A stretch of 64,000 nt of DNA, taken from positions 1 through 64,000 of the forward strand of contig NZ_BPQM01000064.1 in assembly GCF_022179245.1 (NCBI RefSeq), read 5' to 3'. The notes beneath the pieces are model-generated. The model searched no databases. It was not told where the DNA came from and was given only the letters and a program-made list of their open reading frames with translations. Both the position numbers and the translations under genes were made by a program. The stretch is from Methylobacterium gregans (GTDB taxonomy: Bacteria > Pseudomonadota > Alphaproteobacteria > Rhizobiales > Beijerinckiaceae). Numbering within the stretch: position 1 is the first letter of the stretch; each line of letters opens with the position of its first letter. Shown here in pieces: positions 27,701 to 35,048 of the stretch.

Positions 27701-28914
27701 CGGCGGCGTCGCTGCTCTACGGCCACGGCCGGATCCTCGTCGGGGCGCCGAAGGCGACGCGCGCGGCGCTCATGGATGCCTGGGGCGAGCCGGCGAACGT
27801 CGACTGGGCGCACTACGGGGCGATCCGCGGGCTGGACTTCGCCCGGCGGCACCTCGTCGCGTTCTCGGTCGGTAGGCATGAGTTCCCGGTCCGGGTCATC
27901 GACGGAATCGTCGCCGCGGCCACCTACGACGACCCCGAACCGGAGACCCCCATCGACCCCTGGGGCGACGGCTGCGTGCACAACGAGGACGGCAGCCTCG
28001 CCACGGACGACCGGGGCCACGCCATCGAGGTCCGCCCCCCGCAGGTCCGGCGCACGCATCCGCTCCGCAACGGGGGCGGCGTCACGGTCACGGTGTCGGA
28101 GTACGAGGGCCGTTGGGCGCGCGTCATCCAGCGCCAGTTCCGCGAGGAGGAGTTGTCGCAGTTCGCCGGCCGCCTGCGCCCGGTCTACCGGGTGGACGAG
28201 GAGGCGCCCCTGTGGATCGCGGGCTCGAAGGTCCTGCCGGAAGGCTTCGTCGTCGACGACGTCGTCGGGATGGCGGACTTGGCCGATCCCGTCCGCGTGG
28301 GCGCCCTGTTCGACGCCATCCGCCGCACGGGCGTCGCCGACGCCAGGGTCATCGCGGAGCAGGCGCCGGATTCGAGGCTGCGGGGGGCCGCGGCGGCGGT
28401 GCTGCACGAGCTCGGGCTCGACGCGCCCGACGCTACGAGCCGGTGGTCCAAGGGCATGGCGGCGGTCGAGGCCGTGGTGGACGGCGTGTCGACGACCGTG
28501 CAGGTCCCGGCCTACGTGAGCGATCCCGTGGCCCACGTCCGGGAGACCTATTCGGCCCTCGGCATGGACGTGACCGAGACCGAGTTCCTGGCGCTCGGCG
28601 CGCAGCCCGCCGGGGGGTACGCCAGGTCCGAGGAGGGCGACAAGGTGGTGGCGGAGGTCGGGACGCGGGCCGCGCGCGCGGCCCGGGAGCTCGCCGTCCG
28701 GGACGAGGTGCGGGCGTCGTTCGACCGCGTGGCCAGCAACTTCGGCACCGACGCGGCCACGCTGTTCGGGCCGCACGGCATCGACATGGACGAGCAGATG
28801 GTCCTGGTGGCGAACCCGCCGCCGGCGGATGACGGCGCCGAGGTCGTCACCTTGCCGGTCGCGAAGGGCTCAGGGCCCGCAGTCCCGTCGGAGCCGGACG
28901 CGGCTGCCGCATAG
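24718..28914 (+). CDS. Primase-polymerase / Fe-S helicase fusion (replication protein)
   Basis: About 1,398 residues. N-terminal archaeo-eukaryotic primase (prim-pol) domain: GGALAVDIDVSD (~185-195, the metal-binding D-x-D), RAPRIVLVYR, and EVLADRKPITGFGAHHRTGR (~258-275, with the catalytic His region typical of bifunctional prim-pols). C-terminal helicase: Walker A LLRTPTGAGKSSTA (~547-558), then four Cys between Walker A and B (CLR ~646, LCKA ~667, CSHYDTC ~682/688) as in Fe-S helicases such as DinG/XPD, Walker B VIIDERCW (~730), and later helicase motifs around 930-1120. It would prime and unwind the element's origin. The start is uncertain: the frame is open from TTG 24679, ATG 24718 was chosen, and GTG 24859 is also possible. 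Its 3' end overlaps the convergent rep-like gene by 68 bases. Confidence 0.8.
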   Translation: MRPCGFGLLQRQAEHCSEVFALFPAHDDPQPRTPRASPLRSDEFPTEVHPLVAAVLGRFQGARVISLRDAASFDHAAEAAERAAKLAAAEVRAREFAWRQEEHRQSFRVVAPACVANGWSLFPQSRGEKRGPIQVLKADNNRKTLQWKPYQERLPTREELSWWANSESRTNRANTALIMGPISGGALAVDIDVSDPSISEAVLRLADQHLGRTEFRRVGRAPRIVLVYRSDPADPIRNRAYALAATGPGGEDDAQAIEVLADRKPITGFGAHHRTGRHFKWIGACRPDTHGPEHATVIGQAAIEAFVSAVDGAGIIIPNLRRALAVGDGPMIDPALVTATGFVRPGVNMSMSGVQWDAQGKVIGGREAYVHSRAYSYVLHNAGLALTEDGPYTLAGLLKDECEAAFAPGGTKFKSPQELVRGCRERIDSSVAKLMRGEMKSRGIVRDEATGKVTAVPVVPHAVERLEADDLSWLPTERAKLPDDVVFEPADPALARERALISKAERDEQSLRLGTSIVEVFRGFHDIVRRDHALGKEAPVRPVFLLRTPTGAGKSSTAVKVTTEDLARNGPILGAGFVGEGDQRRPARGAMLYMQPSYDNIAENVERFQRSSRGATAVFRRNAEDAAKDLPAGTRYLILEGKERGGCLRADDQRVLRAAGISTANLCKAQVEDGIGGTEERVCSHYDTCPVIAARKKITEAEVIFVPTAFLTSPSLPAGLLDHVAGVIIDERCWTEILRWDAFPTATLDQHRAPPRTYKRDKGETGEDLAVARQYAARTAAEAIRKHHDVATMLVVEHGMEKAEAFVEAAVKVCGRAQEAGRKLHPGMNSEAIRLLAERPKGKHLREEWRFWKIVEERLAALKHDGVIRDLNGGRDRLDRDGNAMPGQARGERDYRIQTIDGGANVRISWRAAPNFAEKPILLLDASADEELTSKCWGGREVQVTHLDAELNLRTILVADRAWRSAEFQMAYAGADKSKRRAIAATVKRFRHAISAASLLYGHGRILVGAPKATRAALMDAWGEPANVDWAHYGAIRGLDFARRHLVAFSVGRHEFPVRVIDGIVAAATYDDPEPETPIDPWGDGCVHNEDGSLATDDRGHAIEVRPPQVRRTHPLRNGGGVTVTVSEYEGRWARVIQRQFREEELSQFAGRLRPVYRVDEEAPLWIAGSKVLPEGFVVDDVVGMADLADPVRVGALFDAIRRTGVADARVIAEQAPDSRLRGAAAAVLHELGLDAPDATSRWSKGMAAVEAVVDGVSTTVQVPAYVSDPVAHVRETYSALGMDVTETEFLALGAQPAGGYARSEEGDKVVAEVGTRAARAARELAVRDEVRASFDRVASNFGTDAATLFGPHGIDMDEQMVLVANPPPADDGAEVVTLPVAKGSGPAVPSEPDAAAA

Positions 28915-29803
28915 CCGTCGGGGTGCGCGTGCGCTTCGGGACGCGCGCCCCTCGCGGGTCGCCGATCCTGAGGCGCAGGCACTTCACGCCGTTCTTGACG
29001 GGCGACCGCTCGTAGGCCCACTCGAAGTCGATGCCGACCCGGCGGAGGTCCTCCGCGACCGGGCGGAGGAGCTGTTGCTCCAGCGCCGACGGCGAGACCA
29101 TGCCGTCGGCGCCGAGGGCCGCCTGCATCTCGACGGTGGGGATCTCCAGGCTCAGGTGGCCGCCCCGGCCCCGCCGGGCCCTCCAGCCGCGCGGCAGCGT
29201 CGCCCCGGCCTCGGTCCACGCCAGCAGCCTGAGGTAGACGACCGGGGTGTAGCGGCACGAGAACGCAGCCATGACGCGGGGGTCGTAGCCGAACGGGGCG
29301 GGATCGGGCCCGTCGTCGGTGGCGTCCGCGTGCGGATGGGCGATGGCTGCGAGGGTGCGGTCGGCCTTGAACTGCACTGCCTTGGCATTCGCCGCGATGC
29401 GATGCCGCGGACGCTCGACGTCCTCGTGGACGCCCGGCGCCAGGATGGCCACTTCGCCCAGCGAGGGCTCGCCGGCGATGCTCGCCCTGATGTGCGCCGC
29501 CCGGGCGTGGGCCTCCACCATCGTGCCGACGTTCACCCGCCCGACGTCGGAGAGGAGCGGCCCCAGCGGCATGCCGATTGTCTCGCGGGGACGGTCGGCG
29601 AGGTGCTCGTAGTCGAACCGGGCGTCGAGCCAATCGCCGCGGTCGAGATCCCGTCCCGCCGCCCGGGACAGCACGGACAGGGCGAGGCGGACGGCCTTGG
29701 CATCGACGCGCTCGCCGGGCGAGACCGGGTCGCCGTCCACGTGCCGGGGCATCCGAGACGATAGGACGAGGTGGCGGGCGAGGTGGCGGCTGAGGGGCTG
29801 CAT
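28847..29803 (-). CDS. Replication-initiator-like winged-helix protein
   Basis: 318 residues from ATG 29803. The C-terminal part, TPVVYLRLLAWTEAGATLPR then HLSLEIPTVEMQ and DLRRVGIDFEWAYERSPVKNG...LRLRI, follows the layout of the second winged helix of Rep_3/RepA-type plasmid initiators (helix, strand, 'DL...G..F.WEYER..' ending in a strand). The N-terminal half is helical and unclear. The upstream 0.5 kb is repeat-rich and lacks genes, as expected for an iteron origin. The family call is by pattern only; a fold comparison would settle it. It converges on and overlaps the primase-helicase gene. Confidence 0.55.
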   Translation of the reverse strand: MQPLSRHLARHLVLSSRMPRHVDGDPVSPGERVDAKAVRLALSVLSRAAGRDLDRGDWLDARFDYEHLADRPRETIGMPLGPLLSDVGRVNVGTMVEAHARAAHIRASIAGEPSLGEVAILAPGVHEDVERPRHRIAANAKAVQFKADRTLAAIAHPHADATDDGPDPAPFGYDPRVMAAFSCRYTPVVYLRLLAWTEAGATLPRGWRARRGRGGHLSLEIPTVEMQAALGADGMVSPSALEQQLLRPVAEDLRRVGIDFEWAYERSPVKNGVKCLRLRIGDPRGARVPKRTRTPTAMRQPRPAPTGLRALSPSRPAR

Positions 29804-30297
29804 GGCGCGATCCGAAGCGGTCCTGACCCCTATAGTGCGACTGACGTTGGAATAGCGCAATGGAGTATTTCTGACAGTGGCTTAGCCAGACGCACCCCAG
29901 TCCTTTAGGGGGTAGGGGGTTCCCACCCACCGGGAGTAGGCGAGCGACAGCGAGCTATAGGAAACCCATGTTCAGGGGGTTCCTACGCGCGCGCCTGCGC
30001 GAGGGCTGACGCCCCCGCTCCGTCGCGCGTGAGGTCTGGGGGTGACCGCTGTAGGAAGGCTGACCTCAAGGGAAGGGCTTTGCCCTGTTCTCAGGGGGGT
30101 GAAGAACCGCCGCGCTGCCGCGCCGCCCCGCCGCCGCCGCGAGGCCGTAGGGGCGGCCGCCACCGCCCCTCCCGCCGCCGTTGAGGGTCTTATCCCCATC
30201 CCTCCGCGCGAGGGGCGTCAGCGCGCCTCCCTGCGCCTCGACGCGATCCGCACGCGCGCTCTTCTCTCTTGCCAGGTGCAATGCTTCAATCGTCGCC
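29804..30297. other. Non-coding 0.5 kb with dyads and GGGGGTTCC repeats: possible replication origin
   Basis: No convincing gene. It contains two copies of AGGGGGTTCC (about 29918 and 29976), and a dyad TAGGAAACCC...GGGGTTCCTA at about 29960-29985. It is moderately AT-containing near 29860-29880 and then strongly GC-rich (CCGCCGCCG runs) near 30110-30180. Its place upstream of the rep-like gene and near the primase-helicase suggests an origin or the rep promoter/operator. No DnaA box was identified. Confidence 0.4.
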
Positions 30298-30687
30298 ATG
30301 AGCGAGACCCAGCACTTCCCCGACGCCGACACTCATCAGGCCCGCGCCGCCCGCGACCGGCAGGCCGCCCGGGATCGGGCCCAGCGCTGGCGCGAGGAAC
30401 GCCGCGCCGAAGTGGACGGCCTGCGAGCCCGCGTCGTCGAGCTCGAAGCGGCCGCGCTCGTCGACGGCGACCTCGTGGTCGGGCTCGCCCGCGCCATCGC
30501 CCGCGACCGCGCGGCGCAGCCCGCCGGCGAGATCCCGGTGACGGGCTGCGCCGTGACCGTTAGGGCGGTCCTCGACCAGGCCGCCAAGGGGGCGCGGAAC
30601 GCCGGCCGCGACTATAACGCCGCGAAGCTCGCTGCCGGCGCCCGGCTCATGGCGGCCGTCGAGGTGGTCGCCCGCCCCGTGGCTTGA
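30298..30687 (+). CDS. 129-residue Ala/Arg-rich helical protein
   Basis: Starts MSETQHFPDADTHQARAARD and continues with a long charged helix (RAQRWREERRAEVDGLRARV, VVELEAAALVDGDL), likely coiled coil, ending in a second helical part. Similar in style to the 105-residue coiled-coil protein at 57682. No family. It lies at the right end of the left backbone segment and is followed by a strong terminator. Confidence 0.6.
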   Translation: MSETQHFPDADTHQARAARDRQAARDRAQRWREERRAEVDGLRARVVELEAAALVDGDLVVGLARAIARDRAAQPAGEIPVTGCAVTVRAVLDQAAKGARNAGRDYNAAKLAAGARLMAAVEVVARPVA

Positions 30688-30776
30688 CGGCTAGACCTTG
30701 TGGCGAATCGCGAGCAGCCATACAATTTCTTGGCTTCGAGCTTGCCATGCGGCGTGCGAGGGCAGGAAAGCCTTAA

Positions 30777-30818
30777 CGGACCCGCGCTGGCGACACCGCC
30801 GCCGGGTCCGCTTTTTTT
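30777..30818 (+). terminator. Strong intrinsic terminator
   Basis: CGGACCC at 30777-30783 pairs with GGGTCCG at 30804-30810, followed by C and seven T (30812-30818). It ends the backbone transcription unit; broken chromosomal-type sequence starts right after. Confidence 0.85.
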
Positions 30819-30830
30819 GGAAGGCAGGCC

Positions 30831-31172
30831 GTGAGCGGTCTGGCGGTCGGCATAACCGTCCGAGACGCGGTCGAGGCGGCCCGCAGCGCATTGAGCAGGT
30901 CGGCAAACGGGCGCTCCCGCAGACGGTCCAGTTCGTCAACCGCAACTCTGGACTGGATTGGCGTGATGATCTTCACGGTCACGGGTGCCCTCGCAGCCTC
31001 CCGCAAGGAAATGGACTTCGTCGGCTTCGCGGTGCTCGGCACTGCGACCGGCATCGGCGGCAGCACGCTGCGGGACCTGGTGCTCGGGCTGCCGGTGTTC
31101 TGGGTGCTCCAGCCCGCCTACAGTGAATACCGCGTCGAGCGCCGATATCGGCTTGCCGGCACGCTCTTCTGA
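30831..31172 (+). pseudogene. UPF0126/TRIC-type channel fragment
   Basis: A 113-codon frame whose middle (from about 30945 to 31125) reads LDWIGVMIFTVTGALAASRK, then GFAVLGTATGIGGSTLRDLV and LGLPVFWVLQPAY. That is one half of the UPF0126 (YadS/TRIC-like cation channel) repeat protein, normally about 200 residues with two such halves. Here the sequence before it is non-homologous and it stops soon after, so only about 60 residues survive. A relic of a chromosomal gene, not a working channel. Confidence 0.75.
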
Positions 31173-31259
31173 CCTCGTGCCTATACCGCTTACCTCTTCA
31201 GGCCCACTCTCGTGCATGATTATAATCCCAATCCTGTCGAGAAACTGAATAAGGCTGGA

Positions 31260-31308
31260 GCGAACTTCTGACCCCTTGCTGACATTCGGCCTGCTTCCGC
31301 CGAAGGTC
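31260..31308 (+). repeat. Intergenic stem-loop repeat, copy 1
   Basis: The 18-mer GCGAACTTCTGACCCCTT (31260-31277) is followed by a stem GACATTCGGC / GCCGAAGGTC (31281-31290 with 31299-31308; one mismatch). The same 18-mer followed by another stem-loop occurs at 37950. It looks like a dispersed REP-type element. Confidence 0.7.
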
Positions 31309-31320
31309 CAGATGGGGTGG

Positions 31321-31490
31321 AGGCTGTGTGAAAACGCGGAGGCGGTAGAAGGATCTCCCCTCGCATGCATTAGGCGGCGCCGAAATAGGCGTCCCAGTTG
31401 CATCTGTGGTCTTATCTAGGATGCCCGGATGGCTGCCTGCCAGAAGATTGTTCTACAATTTCGGAGGGTCTCCGCGTTTTCACACAGCCT
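31321..31490. mobile_element. 170-bp MITE-like element with 21-bp perfect terminal inverted repeats
   Basis: Left end AGGCTGTGTGAAAACGCGGA plus G (31321-31341) is the exact reverse complement of 31470-31490. Between them are about 130 bases with no gene; on the minus strand a short frame ending NWDAYFGAA-stop could be the last codons of a transposase, suggesting an internally deleted insertion sequence. GGTGG appears on both flanks (31316-31320 and 31492-31496), but the one-base offset leaves the target duplication uncertain. Confidence 0.8.
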
Positions 31491-31699
31491 CGGTGGGAAG
31501 CTGCCATTCAATGTTTGCCCGCCGAACGACCGCTTGGCGGAATTTGCGGACTTGCCTGAGTCGCGGCCGTCAGGGTGGGTACCGACACCGGGGCGCCGAC
31601 CGGGGTACGGTCAGCCGAGCGCCGGCGCCTTCGAAGCCGGAACGTCTAGCGCTCCCATTCCCGCTGGTAGAGGCTCGCCAGGCTTTGTCAGCCGCCTCG

Positions 31700-31830
31700 G
31701 TTCGGAAAGGGAAACGAGGCGCAGGCGGATGCCCCAGGGATCGTGGAGGACAAGCGTGCCGTCGGCGTCGTCGAGCAGCAATGAATGACTTCGGCGCGAG
31801 TTCCGCGGCGTCGAGGAGGCGCAGCAACCG
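31700..31830 (-). pseudogene. VOC/glyoxalase family C-terminal fragment
   Basis: On the minus strand, about 31778 down to 31710 reads LLDDADGTLVLHDPWGIRLR and then LV, the characteristic last strand of vicinal-oxygen-chelate (glyoxalase/bleomycin-resistance) proteins. Upstream the frame breaks, and no start or complete domain is present. A remnant about 25-40 residues long. Confidence 0.6.
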
Positions 31831-32103
31831 GCTCGTTCCAGGCCCAGCTGGTCAGGTAAGGATGCAGGCGATTGGAACGGCCAGCATCAAGTCCGCAACG
31901 AACGTAAAGCTGAAAAAGCCTTTATTAAGCACTTTTGCTACGGCCCCTTGCACGCCAAGGGCGCAGACGATATCATCTAAGCGTAGATTTTTATTAAGAT
32001 CCCAAGACTCTGTTAATCTTCGAGTCTGTTGCTGCGTGCATCTGCTCGCTGCATGCTTATGACTTCTGTCGGTGGGCCGGATGGCCACGCGCAGGAGGTT
32101 CGA
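31831..32103. other. AT-richer non-coding stretch, probable foreign insertion edge
   Basis: Between the VOC remnant and the gene at 32104, the sequence is markedly richer in A and T than anything else in the window (for example TTTTTATTAAGATC near 31985). No gene is supported. It probably arrived with the low-GC gene that follows and may hold its promoter. Confidence 0.45.
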
Positions 32104-32610
32104 TTGAACGACAATACCCTTGAAGAGCTACTGCTCAGAAGTGCGCAGGTAACGGACCTTGAGTTCCGTTCGTTCAGCATGGAGGCACAAGCCAAGCGCA
32201 TGGCGCGGGCTTTTCAATACTCGAAATTCGTTGTGGCGGTCTACCCAACGCACGACGAGACTGGCTTCGCTCACATGTTGCTCAAGGGCACACCGGAAAG
32301 GCTAGAGGCGGAAGTGCAGAAAGCCACACGAATGATGGGGCCATTCCGCAGGCTGCAGCCAACGTGGTTCGCATTGATGGTTGAAAGTCCTGACGTAGCC
32401 AGAACGATAAGAGACGTCCACGAACTTAAGCAACACGAGCGCGCAACGAAAGCCAAGGAAAGCAGGTTAACTAGAGAATTTCGGGAGGAGTTGACCCCTC
32501 AGGGTCTTAGGAGATTCTCCCAGACCAATGTGGTCGCACGTTACGCTCACTACGTCCGCTCGAAAGGCTTAACGCTCCGCAAGATTCGGATCTCAATGGA
32601 ACGAGTATAG
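32104..32610 (+). CDS. 168-residue unknown protein, low GC, TTG start
   Basis: AGGAGG at 32092-32097 sits 6 bases before the TTG at 32104, a near-perfect ribosome site, and is why this start was chosen over ATGs at 32053/32059. Protein begins MNDNTLEELLLRSAQVTDLE and is mainly charged and helical, with VVAVYPTHDETGFAHMLLKG in the middle and a basic C-terminus (RYAHYVRSKGLTLRKIRISM). The base composition is clearly lower in GC than its neighbours, indicating recent transfer. It has its own terminator. No family recognised. Confidence 0.65.
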   Translation: MNDNTLEELLLRSAQVTDLEFRSFSMEAQAKRMARAFQYSKFVVAVYPTHDETGFAHMLLKGTPERLEAEVQKATRMMGPFRRLQPTWFALMVESPDVARTIRDVHELKQHERATKAKESRLTREFREELTPQGLRRFSQTNVVARYAHYVRSKGLTLRKIRISMERV

Positions 32611-32614
32611 CTGA

Positions 32615-32655
32615 CCAAATGGCCGGATAATCTATAATTATCCGGCCATTTAAAC
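32615..32655 (+). terminator. Long AT-rich hairpin terminator
   Basis: AAATGGCCGGATAA (32617-32630) pairs perfectly with TTATCCGGCCATTT (32638-32651) around a 7-base loop. The A run before and T run after make it able to work in both directions. It ends the low-GC gene. Confidence 0.85.
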
Positions 32656-32739
32656 CCAATTCGGTGAGCGGGCGGGCGGATATTTGATTGCCATGCCTGG
32701 CTAAGTCGTTGTTTTAGATTTATAATCCAACTATGCAGA

Positions 32740-32900
32740 CAGGCGTTCGCGGCGCTGCATGTTTGATCCGAGAGTTTGATGGTGCAGTCTTCACGTTGGA
32801 GTGGAGGGACGCGCTATGGGCCAGGTTCTTTATGGCTGCGCCACGACGACTGAGGGGATCCGTCGAGCGATCCAGCATAGTCAAGCGCGTCTGAGGACTG
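32740..32900 (+). mobile_element. 5' end of an IS481-family insertion sequence (truncated)
   Basis: The frame from ATG 32816 reads MGQVLYGCATTTEGIRRAIQ and then HSQ, which I recognise as the N-terminus of IS481-family transposases. The homology stops after about 25 residues, where umuC sequence begins in the same frame. The untranslated leader before the ATG probably includes the left end of the IS. The rest of the IS, including the catalytic domain, is absent. Confidence 0.7.
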
Positions 32901-33772
32901 CGGTCCTGGCGCTCCTGGCGCTTGCGCCCGGCGTCCTCGCCAACCACGTCGCCAAGAAGAACCCCGAGCTCGGCGGGGTCTGCGACCTGACCGACCGGCA
33001 AGCCTACGACCACTGGATGGCCCGGATCCCGCCCAAGGACATTTGGGGAGTCGGCCCAGCGAACGTCCGCAAGCTGGGGGCGCTCGGCTGCGAGAGCGCC
33101 GCCGACGTGCGCGACCTCAACACACGGGCGGTACGCAAGGCCATGACGGTGGTCGGCGAGCACCTGGTGCGGGAGCTGCGCGGCGAGGCCTGCCTCGACT
33201 TGGAGGAGGTCGCCGCGACCCGGAAGGGTTGCGTGGTCACCCGGAGCTTCTCCGATCGGGGCGAGGATCAAGCGACGATGGAGCAGGCGGTCGCCGCCCA
33301 CGCGACCCGGCTCGGGGAGAAGCTCCGGCGGGAGGGGCTCGGCACCGACCACGTCACGGTCTTTCTCCACACCTCGGAGCACGACCGGACCCGGTCGCAG
33401 CGCTCGGTCTCGACGGTAGTGACCCTGCCCGAGGCCTCGAACGACACGATGGTGCTGGTGAGGGCCGCCCTTCACGGCGTCCGGAAGACCTGGCAAGACG
33501 GTTTTCGCTATTCGAAGGCCAACGTGGTCACGACCGACCTTCTGCCGCTCCACGCTTCCCAGCGAGCGATGCCCGGCCTCGGCCAGCCCGATCGCGAGCA
33601 GCGTGCCGCGCTGATGGCCGCGCTCGACGCCTGCAACCGACGGTTCGGGCGCGGAGCGGTCGTCCCTGCCGCGGCCGGGTTTGCGCCGGCGCGGGGATGG
33701 TCGACCAAGTTCGAGATGCGCTCGCCGCGCTACATGACACGGCTGAACGAGATCCCGGTGGTGGCGGCGTAG
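32816..33772 (+). pseudogene. umuC: IS481 N-terminus fused in frame to a truncated umuC
   Basis: 318 codons. After the IS481 start and a short junction, the frame reads the C-terminal two thirds of Y-family polymerase UmuC: ANHVAKKNPELGGVCDLTDR, IWGVGPANVRKLGALGC (HhH), the little-finger region ELRGEACLDLEEV...RSFSDR, and the C-terminal SPRYMTRLNEIPVV. The N-terminal palm with the catalytic Asp/Glu residues is missing, so it cannot be a polymerase. The frame is intact, so a fusion protein could still be made. The opposite-strand frame of similar length is a shadow. Confidence 0.8.
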
Positions 33773-34054
33773 GAGGCGCCGTAGCGGAAGTCGGCGACGG
33801 TCGAGCACGTATCGACCTTCCCACGGTGCCCGAATCGTTGTCTGCTCGCACTCGACCTGTGGAAACGACCTTCGTTTCCGATGTCGCGAGGGGCGCGTAA
33901 CGGTCTGTTCGGGGTTTGCCCGTCTCAATTCCGTAGGAATTTGATTGAGGGTAACGGCCGACCGTCGGGTCGGCCGTCTTGTGGGTCGCCTGACGAGGGA
34001 TACGATATTCCCGGGTGACCGTTGAACCTGCCGTTCGAGGAGGCCTCGTCACGA

Positions 34055-34534
34055 ATGTCAGCGTCCGTTGCGATCATCGGCAGCTTCAAGACGGTCGAAC
34101 GTTACCAGGCCGTGCTCGCCTCCATCGAGGCGTTTCGCGCCGAAGGATGGACCGTGACCTCGCCGGCGGGATCGGCGGTGCTCGAAGCGGGCATCGACTT
34201 CGTCCGCTTCGAGACGGACCATCCGGACATGAGCGACGCCGAGGTGCAATCCGTCACGTTGGAGCGCATCATGTCAGCGGACATCGTGTACGTGACCGCT
34301 CCGGACGGCTACATCGGGCGGACCACCTGTTACGAGATCGGCCGGCTCATCCAGGCACGGCGGCCGGTCTTCTTCTCGATGAAGCCCGAGGACCTACCCA
34401 TACTCGTCGCATCCAGGTTCATCGCCGAGGCATCCGTCGTGGCACGCGAGTACAAGGGCCGGCACGCACCGACGCTGTTCGAGGACGGCGAGGATGGTTC
34501 AAGCGTCGTGGAACGTCGGCTCACCCATGGTTGA
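34055..34534 (+). CDS. Nucleoside 2-deoxyribosyltransferase-like protein A
   Basis: 159 residues. A Rossmann-like fold with first strand SASVAIIGSFK, a helix, TVTSPAG, and the family hallmark SADIVYVTAPDGYIGRTTCY followed by EIGRLIQARRPVFF. In nucleoside deoxyribosyltransferases the Glu in the G-x(2,4)-E-I/L-G segment is the nucleophile, and it is present here. Substrate unknown: members act on deoxynucleosides or NAD/nucleotide-derived signals. GAGGAGG lies 11 bases before the ATG. It overlaps the next gene by 8 bases, making a coupled three-gene cassette with a phosphorylase-domain protein. Confidence 0.7.
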   Translation: MSASVAIIGSFKTVERYQAVLASIEAFRAEGWTVTSPAGSAVLEAGIDFVRFETDHPDMSDAEVQSVTLERIMSADIVYVTAPDGYIGRTTCYEIGRLIQARRPVFFSMKPEDLPILVASRFIAEASVVAREYKGRHAPTLFEDGEDGSSVVERRLTHG

Positions 34535-35048
34535 CTCGGCATGCCTCCATTCCGCCGCGGGTCCCTTCCCCGCGCGGCACAACCACCGCAGGGTCGTCAT
34601 CTGCGGGAGCATGACGTTCTACGGCGAGATGCTGCGCATGCAGGATTGCCTCGTGCAGAACGACGTGCCGGTCGAGTTGCCCGATGCCGAGGACGACATC
34701 GTCGCCGCGCTCGAACAGGCGGAATATGAGAGGTTCAAGCGTCGGGTCACCCTGGCGCATCTTCGGCGTGTCCGGCATCGGACGACCTTCGCCGTCCTCG
34801 TCCTCAACCTGGATAAGCATGACCGGCCGGACTACATAGGTCCGAGCACCTACGCTGAGATCGCGATGGCGTCCGCGTTCAACAAGCCGGTGTACCTGAT
34901 CGGCAACGTCCCTTCCGCGTATGCGGATGAGCTGGCCGCGTGGAAGGCCGTTCCGTTGAATGGACGCATGGACCGGCTGGTCGAGGATTATTGGGCGTCA
35001 TGCGTTCCCCGGCCGCAGCCGCAGATGAAGCTGTTCAGCATGGCCTGA
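34527..35048 (+). CDS. Nucleoside 2-deoxyribosyltransferase-like protein B
   Basis: 173 residues (ATG 34527; ATG 34494 also possible). The core RRVVICGSMTFYGEMLRMQD, AVLVLNLDKHDRPDYIGPST and YAEIAMASAFNKPVYLIGNV show the same Rossmann-like layout as protein A: strand plus GS loop, then a G-x-S/T-x-Y-x-E-I helix with the conserved Glu. Between them a long charged helix (ALEQAEYERFKRRVTLAHLR) replaces the sugar-loop region, so A and B are distant paralogues, perhaps a heteromer. It overlaps A by 8 bases and C by 49 bases. Confidence 0.65.
   Translation: MVDSACLHSAAGPFPARHNHRRVVICGSMTFYGEMLRMQDCLVQNDVPVELPDAEDDIVAALEQAEYERFKRRVTLAHLRRVRHRTTFAVLVLNLDKHDRPDYIGPSTYAEIAMASAFNKPVYLIGNVPSAYADELAAWKAVPLNGRMDRLVEDYWASCVPRPQPQMKLFSMA

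Noticed and set aside
24916-28776. 1,286-codon open frame antisense to the primase-helicase
   Set aside because: Shadow frame; the + strand carries recognisable Walker A/B, DxD and Cys motifs, while the antisense translation has biased low-complexity composition.
29858-29860. TTG start for a longer rep-like protein
   Set aside because: The 19 extra residues overlap promoter-like sequence and have no ribosome site; ATG 29803 preferred.
30042-30563. 173-codon + frame over the putative origin and the 30298 gene
   Set aside because: Pro/Arg-rich shadow in a GC-rich repeat region; the 30298 frame is the better coding frame.
32720-33928. 402-codon minus frame opposite the umuC chimera
   Set aside because: The + strand shows clear UmuC sequence; the minus translation is a GC shadow.
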